This document shows, piece after piece, positions 53,385 to 60,447 of a stretch of 64,000 nucleotides of DNA (position 1 is its first letter; every line of letters begins with the position of its first letter). A program made the translations under genes and the position numbers. Source of the DNA: CAYQSU01 sp964420325 (GTDB taxonomy: Bacteria > Pseudomonadota > Alphaproteobacteria > Rhodospirillales > Defluviicoccaceae). The notes under the pieces were generated by a model that was not told the DNA's origin, searched no databases, and saw only the letters and a program-made list of their open reading frames with translations. The DNA lies in assembly GCA_964420325.1 (NCBI GenBank), contig CAYQSU010000001.1:1-64000 (forward strand), read 5' to 3'.

Positions 53385-53963
53385 CTACTGGCGGACGCCC
53401 TCGATCGACAGCGTCAGCTCGACGGTGCGCGACGCCGGGCCGAGATCGTAGTCGATCCCGAAGTCGGCGAGCGTGAGCGTGGTGGTGCCGAGGAAGCCGG
53501 CGCGGTAGCCGCCCCACGGGTCCGGCCCGTGGCCGATCTCCTCGATCGCGATCTCGATCGGCCGGGTGACGCCGTTGAGGGTCAGATCGCCGCGGATCAC
53601 CCCCTTGCCGTCGGCCGTCCGTTCCACCTCGGTGCTGACGAAGCGCGCCTTCGGGTGGACGTCGACGTTGAGGAAGTCCTTGCTGCGCAGGTGCTTGTCG
53701 CGCTCGGCGTGGTTGGTGTCGACGCTGGCGGTCTCGATCTCGACCTCGACCCGGGCGGCGGCCGGGCTGTCGCGGTCGATCACGAACTCGCCCCCGAAGG
53801 TGTTGAAGCGGCCGTGCAGCCAGCTGTAGCCGAGGTGCTTGATCCGGAAGTCGATGAACGCGTGCTGGCCCTCGGTATCGATGACGTAGGTCTCGGCCGC
53901 ATTCGCCGCAGCGAGGCTGACCGTCGTCGCCAGGACGGCGGCGCAAAGCGCGCGAAGGGTCAT
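53385..53963 (-). CDS. YceI family periplasmic lipid-binding protein
   Basis: A strong GGAGGAGAG site precedes the ATG at 53963. A signal peptide (about 1-22) leads to the YceI lipocalin-like barrel: HAFIDFRIKHLGYSWLHGRF, VEIETASVDTNHAERDKHL and LTLNGVTRPIEIAIEE. YceI proteins bind isoprenoid quinone-like lipids. It follows cytochrome b561 directly, as in many genomes. Confidence 0.93.
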   Translation of the reverse strand: MTLRALCAAVLATTVSLAAANAAETYVIDTEGQHAFIDFRIKHLGYSWLHGRFNTFGGEFVIDRDSPAAARVEVEIETASVDTNHAERDKHLRSKDFLNVDVHPKARFVSTEVERTADGKGVIRGDLTLNGVTRPIEIAIEEIGHGPDPWGGYRAGFLGTTTLTLADFGIDYDLGPASRTVELTLSIEGVRQ

Positions 53964-54006
53964 TGTTCTCTCCTCCTCTCTGGTGGTCCCGTTGACCGGC
54001 ATCCAA

Positions 54007-54579
54007 CTATCGGCGGTCGCCGGGGCGCAGCCGCTTCCGCCCCAGCATCCTGAGCAGCGTCGCGTCGCCATCGATCAGATGGTGCTTGAGGGCGGCGGCG
54101 GCATGCACCGCGGCGAGGCCGACGAGCCCGTAGGAGATCCAGAGGTGGACCTCGCCGGCGACGTCCTCCTGGCGGGGGAGCCCGTGCACCGTCGCCGGCA
54201 CCGGGAACAGCCCGAACACCGCCACCGGCGCGCCCTTGGCGGTGGCGATCAGATAGCCGCTGATCGCCGCGGCGAACACCCCGACATAGAGGACCACATG
54301 GGCCAAGTGGGCCGTCCGTGCCTCCCAGCGGCGCACCCCGGGCTCGGGCTCCGGCACGCCGTTGCTCCACCGCCAGGCCAGCCGCGCCGCCATCACCGCC
54401 ACCAGCAGGATGCCGAACGACTTGTGCAGCGAAGGCGCCCGGTTATACCAGGGATCGTAGTAGGTGAGCCCGACCATCCACACGCCCGAGGCGAACAGCC
54501 CGATCACCAGCGCCGCCGAAAGCCAGTGCAGGAGGATATGGACGGCACCGTAGTGTTGCTCCGTGTTGCAGAGGCCCAT
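54007..54579 (-). CDS. Cytochrome b561 family membrane protein
   Basis: The 190-residue product has four helices. The histidine pairs expected for two b hemes are present: His near ILLHWLSAALV, SLHKSFGI, HLAHVVLYV and VHAAAALKHHL. It transfers electrons in the inner membrane, probably with quinone. It heads the b561-YceI-Prx run. Confidence 0.92.
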   Translation of the reverse strand: MGLCNTEQHYGAVHILLHWLSAALVIGLFASGVWMVGLTYYDPWYNRAPSLHKSFGILLVAVMAARLAWRWSNGVPEPEPGVRRWEARTAHLAHVVLYVGVFAAAISGYLIATAKGAPVAVFGLFPVPATVHGLPRQEDVAGEVHLWISYGLVGLAAVHAAAALKHHLIDGDATLLRMLGRKRLRPGDRR

Positions 54580-54796
54580 GACCGTTCGACGCAGCCGTTG
54601 CCACCCGCCGGCATCCTATGGCCATCGGCGGCGCGGGTGAACCGCCTTCGCCGGCCCCGCCCTCACAACCCCGTGACCGCCACCCCCGCGGCCTGCCGCT
54701 GGAGCCGCGACCGGCGCTGCCTGCACCGAGGGGAGCGATACCCGGGGCGCGGCCGCGGAACCGCCCTGGTTGAGACCGACAGGCGGCCGCCGGCAC

Positions 54797-54943
54797 TCAG
54801 GCAGCGTTGCGCCAGTTTCGCAGCATAGACGGAGCGATTCCGAGGTCGTTGGCGACCTGCATCAACGGCCGGCCGCTTGCGTCCGACAGCGCGACGGCTT
54901 CCCGCTTGAACTCATCCGTGAAACGGCGACGCGGTTTCGTCAT
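54797..54943 (-). pseudogene. IS3-family OrfA remnant (N-terminal 48 residues)
   Basis: A GGAGGGTG site precedes the ATG at 54943. The reading MTKPRRRFTDEFKREAVAL, then VANDLGIAPSMLRNWRNAA is the N-terminal helix-turn-helix of IS3/IS911-type OrfA. It stops after 48 residues, about half the normal length. It is a decayed transposase fragment. Confidence 0.75.
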
Positions 54944-54978
54944 CAAACACCCTCCTGCTCCTCCCGGAGCTTAGCAAA

Positions 54979-55143
54979 GGTGTCCACCAATTCGAGGAAC
55001 GCCTGCACCAGGCGCTGGGATATCGGACACCGATGGCCGTGCACGCGGCGACGGGCCGGCCTGTGGATACGATGGACAACGCTGACGCGTTTCCCACATC
55101 TCCACAGCCCCAGCATCAACAACAGGTCGAATATATGCTTTGA
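54979..55143 (+). pseudogene. IS3-family OrfB C-terminal remnant
   Basis: In the plus frame the sequence reads VHQFEERLHQALGYRTPMAV, then HAATGRPVDTMDNADAF and a stop at 55141-55143. The RLHQALGYRTP motif is the conserved tail of IS3-type OrfB/integrase. The rest of the enzyme is absent. Orientation is opposite to the OrfA fragment, so at least two events or a rearrangement occurred here. Confidence 0.65.
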
Positions 55144-55264
55144 TTCGAAGGGGAGCGCCCACCTCAATGCCGCGTCCAGGCTGTCCAGCCGATGGGGTCC
55201 ACCTCATCTGCTTCAGGTCGCAGTCGGACGTCGGTTTGCAGCGTGATCTCGCACGGCAGGCATG

Positions 55265-55340
55265 TGGCGCGCCCGGCAGGATTCGAACCTGCGACCTTCG
55301 GCTCCGGAGGCCGACGCTCTATCCACTGAGCTACGAGCGC
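55265..55340 (-). tRNA. tRNA-Arg (anticodon CCG)
   Basis: On the minus strand: acceptor GCGCTCG / CGGGCGC, D arm AGCTCAGTGGATAGAGC, anticodon stem TCGGC / GCCGA with loop CTCCGGA, T arm GCAGG TTCGAAT CCTGC, discriminator G and encoded CCA at 55265-55267. The first 10 bases overlap the stop end of the preceding hydrolase gene. Confidence 0.97.
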
Positions 55341-56377
55341 GTGGGCACGTGATCGGCGCTGGAGGGAGAGACCTTATCGCAGAGGTTCCACCCCCGGCAA
55401 GTGCCGGCCGAGACCTCGGCCCCGGAGGGCAGCGGCGCGCCGCCGTCGAAGGCCCAGGCGACGATGTCGGTCCACACCCGTTCCGCCTGCAGGTCCCGCA
55501 GCAGCATGTGGTGGCCGGTATCGTAGACGGCGACCCGCCGCCGCTCCCGGCCCTCGTCGGAGAGGCGGGCGAGGAAGTGGCGGAACGGCTCGCCGGTGAT
55601 GATCTCGTCGCGATCGCCGTAGAGGATCAGCGTCGGTGCGTCCAGACGGTCCGCGGCCTCGACCGCGGCATCCATCAGCGCGACCAGCCCCCACAGGGTG
55701 TCGATGCGGGTTTCCTTGATGACCCGCGGATCCTGGCCGAGGGAGACCAGCATCTCCCGGTTGTCCGAGGGCCGGATGCCGAGACCCCGCCCGCTCACCC
55801 TGGTCTCCGGTGCGGTGTGGGCGGCGATCCACAGCGCCGCCCGCTGCGGCCACGGCATGGTCGCCCGGCCGCGGACCGCCGGTGCGGCCAGGATCAGGCC
55901 GTCCACGGGCGGCGGCTCGGCGCCGGTCGCCGCCACCAGCGCCACGGCGCCGCCCATGCTCTCGCCGAGGAGGAAGAGCGGCGCCTCGGGGTGGCGCTGG
56001 CGGACGAGCCGAACCGCCGTGCGCAGATCGTCGACGAGCGCCGGCACTCCCGGCCAGATGCCGCGGTTGGGGGCGCCGCCGAAGCTGCGCTGGTCGTAGG
56101 CATAGGAGGCGATGCCGCGGGCGGCGAGGAAGCGGCCCGGGGCCTCGAAGAAGCGGCCGTAGTCGTTGAAGCCGTGGAGCGCCAGGATGACGGCCCTGGG
56201 CTCCCCCTCCTCCGGCAGCCAGGCATGGAGGGGCAGCTCGGCGCCGTCGGCGCAGCGCAGCGCGCTCTCGAGCAGCGCCGGCTCCCGCGTCGGCGGGCCG
56301 GCCGGGATGATGACCGGCGCACACGCCGCCGCGCCCAGCACCAGAGCCAGGGCGGCGGCTCGTGCCTGCCGCGTCAT
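55331..56377 (-). CDS. Lysophospholipase-like alpha/beta hydrolase lipoprotein
   Basis: The 348-residue product has a lipobox LGAAAC with Cys19, so it is probably membrane-tethered. The triad is Ser140 in LGESMGG, an Asp in LYGDRDEI and a His in DTGHHML, typical of monoacylglycerol/lysophospholipase hydrolases. The ATG at 56377 overlaps the ABC ATPase stop as ATGA. The stop codon TAG lies inside the tRNA-Arg gene. Confidence 0.88.
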   Translation of the reverse strand: MTRQARAAALALVLGAAACAPVIIPAGPPTREPALLESALRCADGAELPLHAWLPEEGEPRAVILALHGFNDYGRFFEAPGRFLAARGIASYAYDQRSFGGAPNRGIWPGVPALVDDLRTAVRLVRQRHPEAPLFLLGESMGGAVALVAATGAEPPPVDGLILAAPAVRGRATMPWPQRAALWIAAHTAPETRVSGRGLGIRPSDNREMLVSLGQDPRVIKETRIDTLWGLVALMDAAVEAADRLDAPTLILYGDRDEIITGEPFRHFLARLSDEGRERRRVAVYDTGHHMLLRDLQAERVWTDIVAWAFDGGAPLPSGAEVSAGTCRGWNLCDKVSPSSADHVPTRS

Positions 56378-57384
56378 CGACGCCGCTCGCCGCATGCGCG
56401 GCCGTCGGGCTCGCTGACGAGGCGGACGAACACGTCCTCGAGGTCGGCCTCCCGCGTCGACAGGTCGACCATCGTGAGCCCGCTCTCCCGCACCGCCGCC
56501 AGCAGCTCGCCGCCGCCGATCTGGCTCGGCGCGTAGTGGAAGACGAGCCGCCCGGGCCTCGAGAGCTCGACGTTGTAGGGGGCGAGGGCCTCGGGCACGG
56601 CGTCGACCGGCTCCGCCACCGTCACCACCATCTCCTTGGTGTCGAGCCGCCGCAACAGCGCTTCCGTCGTCTCGCAGGCGACGAGCCGGCCGTGGTTGAT
56701 GATGGCGATGCGGTCGCAGAGCGCCTCCGCCTCCTCGAGGTAGTGGGTGGTGAGCAGGATCGTCGTTCCCCGTTCCTGGAGCCTGCGCATCGACGACCAC
56801 AGCTGGCGGCGCAGCTCGACGTCGACGCCGGCGGTCGGTTCGTCGAGGACGAGAACGCGCGGCGAGTGGACCATCGCCTTGCCGACCAGGAGACGCCGGC
56901 GCATGCCGCCGGAGAGGGTCCGCGCATACGCCTCGGCCTGGGCGGTGAGTCCGACCATCGCCAGGATCTCCATGGTCTGCCGCTCGGACGCCGGCACGCC
57001 GTAGAGGCCGGCCTGCACCTCGAGAAGTTCTCGCGGCGTGAAGAACGGGTCGATGTTGAGCTCCTGCGGTACCACGCCGATCGCCCGCCGGGCGGCGCGC
57101 ATGTCGCGGTCGATGTCGTAGCCCCAGATGCGGACGGTTCCCGACGTGCGGATGACGAGTCCGGCGAGGATGTTGATCAGCGTCGACTTGCCGGCCCCGT
57201 TGGGCCCGAGAAGGCCGAAGAACGATCCCTTCGGAATGGCGAGGTCGACGTCCTCGAGGGCGGCGATCGACGGCCTGCCCTTGCGGCCTCGGTAGACCTT
57301 GTCGAGCCCCTCGATCTCCACCGCGAACGGGCCGCCGGCCGGCGTCGCCTGCGCCGTGCCGGACATCGTGGCGGACTCATTCAT
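56374..57384 (-). CDS. ABC transporter ATP-binding protein (ABC-2/drug export type)
   Basis: The 336-residue product has Walker A GPNGAGKST, signature TLSGGMRRRL, Walker B VLVLDEPTAGVD and H-loop LTTHYLEEAE. A C-terminal extension with TREADLEDVFVRLV is typical of DrrA/NatA-type exporters. No permease gene is adjacent. Its partner may be encoded elsewhere. The start at 57384 is uncertain, because GGAGG is about 15 bases upstream. It is translationally coupled to the lipoprotein hydrolase. Confidence 0.9.
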   Translation of the reverse strand: MNESATMSGTAQATPAGGPFAVEIEGLDKVYRGRKGRPSIAALEDVDLAIPKGSFFGLLGPNGAGKSTLINILAGLVIRTSGTVRIWGYDIDRDMRAARRAIGVVPQELNIDPFFTPRELLEVQAGLYGVPASERQTMEILAMVGLTAQAEAYARTLSGGMRRRLLVGKAMVHSPRVLVLDEPTAGVDVELRRQLWSSMRRLQERGTTILLTTHYLEEAEALCDRIAIINHGRLVACETTEALLRRLDTKEMVVTVAEPVDAVPEALAPYNVELSRPGRLVFHYAPSQIGGGELLAAVRESGLTMVDLSTREADLEDVFVRLVSEPDGRACGERRR

Positions 57385-57451
57385 ACGTGGACATTGATCC
57401 TCCGACGGCAATCGCTATCATCCGGCTGTCTCAGGGGTCAACGGTTCGCGT

Positions 57452-57652
57452 GTGCTGACGGTGACGAATCGCGATTTCGAGCAGGACCGGCCGGTCGTCG
57501 TCGACAGCGTCGTCGTCTCGTGCGACGGCGACGGGGATCTCGGTCATCCCCTCGTCTATCTCCACATCGACGACACCGGCGAGGTCGCCTGTCCCTACTG
57601 TTCCCGGCGGTTCGTGCTGGCCGACGGCGGCCGGGAGGCGGCGGCACACTGA
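57452..57652 (+). CDS. Zinc-finger domain protein (zf-CHCC)
   Basis: The 66-residue product has the zf-CHCC arrangement: GHPLVYLHID with a His ligand, then GEVACPYCSRRFVLADGG with two Cys. Such proteins are small zinc-binding proteins, related to the NDUFS6 subunit of complex I. The start is GTG at 57452. Its TGA overlaps the putative CTG start of polA. Confidence 0.88.
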   Translation: MLTVTNRDFEQDRPVVVDSVVVSCDGDGDLGHPLVYLHIDDTGEVACPYCSRRFVLADGGREAAAH

Positions 57653-60429
57653 CCGCCGGCGAGATCCTGGCCGAGCCCGCCCCGCGCCACGTCTTCCTGA
57701 TCGACGGCTCCGGCTTCATCTTTCGCGCCTACCATGCCCTGCCGGCGCTCGCGCGCGAGGACGGCACCCCGGTTGGCGCCGTCTACGGCTTCGTCACCAT
57801 GCTGATGAAGCTCCTCAGCGAGACCGATGCGGATCACGTCGCGGTCATCTTCGACACCGCACGGCGCACGGTCCGCCACGACCGGTATCCGGACTACAAG
57901 GCCAACCGCCCCGACCCGCCGGAGGACTTGGTGCCGCAGTTCGCCCTGGTCCGCGAGGCGACCCGGGCGCTCAACGTCGCGCTGGTCGAAAGCGAGCGGT
58001 ACGAGGCCGATGACCTGATCGCCACCTACGCGCGACTCGCGAGGGAGGCCGGCGCCGAGGTCACCATCGTTTCCTCCGACAAGGATCTGATGCAGCTGGT
58101 CGGCGACGGCGTCGTCATGTTCGACGCCATGAAGAACCGCACCATCGGTCTCGAGGAGGTGAAGGAGCGCTTCGGCGTCGAACCGGCGAAGGTGGTCGAG
58201 GTTCAGGCACTGATCGGCGATCCGATCGACAACGTTCCGGGCGTACCCGGCATCGGCGTCAAGACGGCAGCGCAGCTGATCCAGACCTACGGCGACCTCG
58301 ACACCCTGCTCGGGCGGGTCGACGAGATCAAGCAGCCGAAGCGGCGCCAGGCGCTCGCCGAGCACGCCGAGGCGGCGCGCCTTTCGCGCGAGCTCGTCCG
58401 CCTGCATGACGACGTGCCGGTCGCCGGGCCGTTGAACGCGTTCGCCGTGAGAAAGCCGGACGCCGACGCGCTGCGTGCCTTTCTCGAGGCGCAGGCGTTC
58501 CGATCGCTGGTCGCCCGTGTCGACAGCCTGGCGGCCGCCGGCGACGGCCGGCCGACACCGGCAAGGGCGGACACCTCCGCCTACGAGCTGGTCCAGACCG
58601 AGGCGGCGCTCGAGCGCTGGGTCGCGGAGGCCCGGCTCAGGGGCGTCGTCACCCTCGACGTCGAGACGACAAGTCTCGACGCGCTCCGCGCCCTGCTCGT
58701 CGGGTTCTCGCTTGCGCTCGATGCCAGCCGCGCGTGCTATGTTCCGCTGGCGCACCGGCAGCCGCACGCGCAGGGCGAACTCGGCCTGGCGGACCGAGAC
58801 GAGGCGGCGGGAGCGCCGGCGCCGGCGCAAATTCCCTTGGATCGCGCCATCGCCCTCGTCAAGCCGCTGTTCGAGGATCCGTCGGTCCTCAAGATCGGCC
58901 AGAACATCAAGTACGACATGGAGGTGCTGGGCCGCTACGGCATCGCCGTGGCGCCGGTCGACGACACCATGGTGCTGTCCTACGTGCTGGAGGGTGGTCT
59001 CCACGGCCACGGCATGGACGAGCTCGCGCGGCTGCATTTCGGCCACGAGACCATCAAGTACAAGGACGTCGCCGGCTCCGGCGCGGCCCAGGTGACGTTC
59101 GACCGGGTGCCGCTGGACAAGGCGCTCGCCTATGCCGCCGAGGACGCCGACATCACCCACCGCCTGCATGCCCTGCTCAAGCCGCGGCTGATCGCCGAGC
59201 ATCTGGTCAGCGTCTACGAGACGATGGAGCGGCCGCTGATCGGCGTGCTCGCCGAAATGGAGCGCGCGGGCATCCTCGTCGATGCCAGGGAGCTGCAGCG
59301 ACTCAGCAGGGAGTTCGCGGCCCGCCTCGACGAGTTGGAGAGGGAGGTCCACAGGCTCGCCGGCCGTCCGTTCAACATCGGTTCACCGAAGCAGCTGGGC
59401 GAGGTGTTGTTCCTCGAGATGGGGCTGCCGGCCGGCAAGAAGGTCAAGACCGGCGGCTATGCCACCGGCGCCGACGTGCTCGAGGAGCTTGCCGCCCAGG
59501 GCCACGACCTGCCGGCCCGCGTGCTCGACTGGCGGCAGATCGCCAAGCTCAAGAGCACCTACGCCGACGCGCTGATCGGTCAGATCAATCCCGAGACCGG
59601 CCGCGTCCACACGTCCTACGCCCAGGCGGTGGCGTCGACCGGCCGGCTGTCGTCGTCGGACCCGAACCTGCAGAACATCCCCGTCCGCACCGAGGAGGGG
59701 CGGAAGATCCGCCGCGCGTTCGTCGCCTCCGCCGGCCACGTCCTCCTCAGCGCCGACTATTCGCAGATCGAGCTTCGTCTGCTCGCCCACGTCGCCGGCA
59801 TCGAGGCGCTGAAGGAGGCGTTCCGCAACGGCATCGACATCCACGCGCTGACCGCGTCCCAGGTCTTCGGGGTGCCCGTCGAGGCGATGGACCCGCTGAT
59901 CCGGCGCAAGGCCAAAGCCATCAACTTCGGCATCATCTACGGCATCTCGCCGTTCGGGCTCGCCCGCCAGCTCGGCATCTCCAAAGGCGAGGCGGGCCAG
60001 TACATCGACGCTTACTTCGACCGCTATCCCGGCATCCGCGACTACATGGAAAGGACCAAGGCCGAGGCGCGAGAGCACGGCTTCGTCACGACCTTGTTCG
60101 GCCGCCGCTGCCACGTCCGCGGCCTCAAGGACAAGAACCCGTCGGTCCGCAGTTTCGCCGAGCGCGCCGCGATCAACGCTCCCATCCAGGGCGGCGCCGC
60201 CGATATCATCAAGAGGGCGATGATCCGGATCCCGAAGGCCTTGAAGCGAAAGGGGGTGGCGGCGCGCATGCTGTTGCAGGTCCATGACGAACTCGTGTTC
60301 GAAGTCCAGGCTTCCGAGGTCGACGAGGCGCGGGCGCTCGTCGTCGGTATCATGGAGGCGGCGGCGGATCTCGACGTGCCGCTGGTGGTCGACGCCGGCG
60401 TCGGCGCCAGCTGGGACGAGGCCCACTGA
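57649..60429 (+). CDS. polA: DNA polymerase I with apparent CTG start
   Basis: The 926-residue product is full length. The 5'-3' exonuclease begins HVFLIDGSGFIFRAYHALPA. The 3'-5' exonuclease keeps LDVETTSLD. The polymerase has SADYSQIELRLLAHV, the O-helix RRKAKAINFGIIYGIS and the C motif QVHDELVFEV. No ATG, GTG or TTG lies in frame between the previous gene's coding region and the conserved N-terminus; CTG 57649-57651 has GGGAGG 10 bases upstream and overlaps the previous TGA. Confidence 0.95.
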   Translation: MTAGEILAEPAPRHVFLIDGSGFIFRAYHALPALAREDGTPVGAVYGFVTMLMKLLSETDADHVAVIFDTARRTVRHDRYPDYKANRPDPPEDLVPQFALVREATRALNVALVESERYEADDLIATYARLAREAGAEVTIVSSDKDLMQLVGDGVVMFDAMKNRTIGLEEVKERFGVEPAKVVEVQALIGDPIDNVPGVPGIGVKTAAQLIQTYGDLDTLLGRVDEIKQPKRRQALAEHAEAARLSRELVRLHDDVPVAGPLNAFAVRKPDADALRAFLEAQAFRSLVARVDSLAAAGDGRPTPARADTSAYELVQTEAALERWVAEARLRGVVTLDVETTSLDALRALLVGFSLALDASRACYVPLAHRQPHAQGELGLADRDEAAGAPAPAQIPLDRAIALVKPLFEDPSVLKIGQNIKYDMEVLGRYGIAVAPVDDTMVLSYVLEGGLHGHGMDELARLHFGHETIKYKDVAGSGAAQVTFDRVPLDKALAYAAEDADITHRLHALLKPRLIAEHLVSVYETMERPLIGVLAEMERAGILVDARELQRLSREFAARLDELEREVHRLAGRPFNIGSPKQLGEVLFLEMGLPAGKKVKTGGYATGADVLEELAAQGHDLPARVLDWRQIAKLKSTYADALIGQINPETGRVHTSYAQAVASTGRLSSSDPNLQNIPVRTEEGRKIRRAFVASAGHVLLSADYSQIELRLLAHVAGIEALKEAFRNGIDIHALTASQVFGVPVEAMDPLIRRKAKAINFGIIYGISPFGLARQLGISKGEAGQYIDAYFDRYPGIRDYMERTKAEAREHGFVTTLFGRRCHVRGLKDKNPSVRSFAERAAINAPIQGGAADIIKRAMIRIPKALKRKGVAARMLLQVHDELVFEVQASEVDEARALVVGIMEAAADLDVPLVVDAGVGASWDEAH

Positions 60430-60447
60430 GCCGCGCGCCTGCCCCTC

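Noticed and set aside
55112..55126. CATCAACAACAG run as a template repeat
   Set aside because: It lies in the IS3 OrfB remnant frame and has no match to the variable-region scaffold.
57385..57410. Possible five-codon leader peptide upstream of the ABC ATPase (ATG TCC ACG TAT GAA TGA)
   Set aside because: It is too short to judge and overlaps the proposed gene start; chance is likely.
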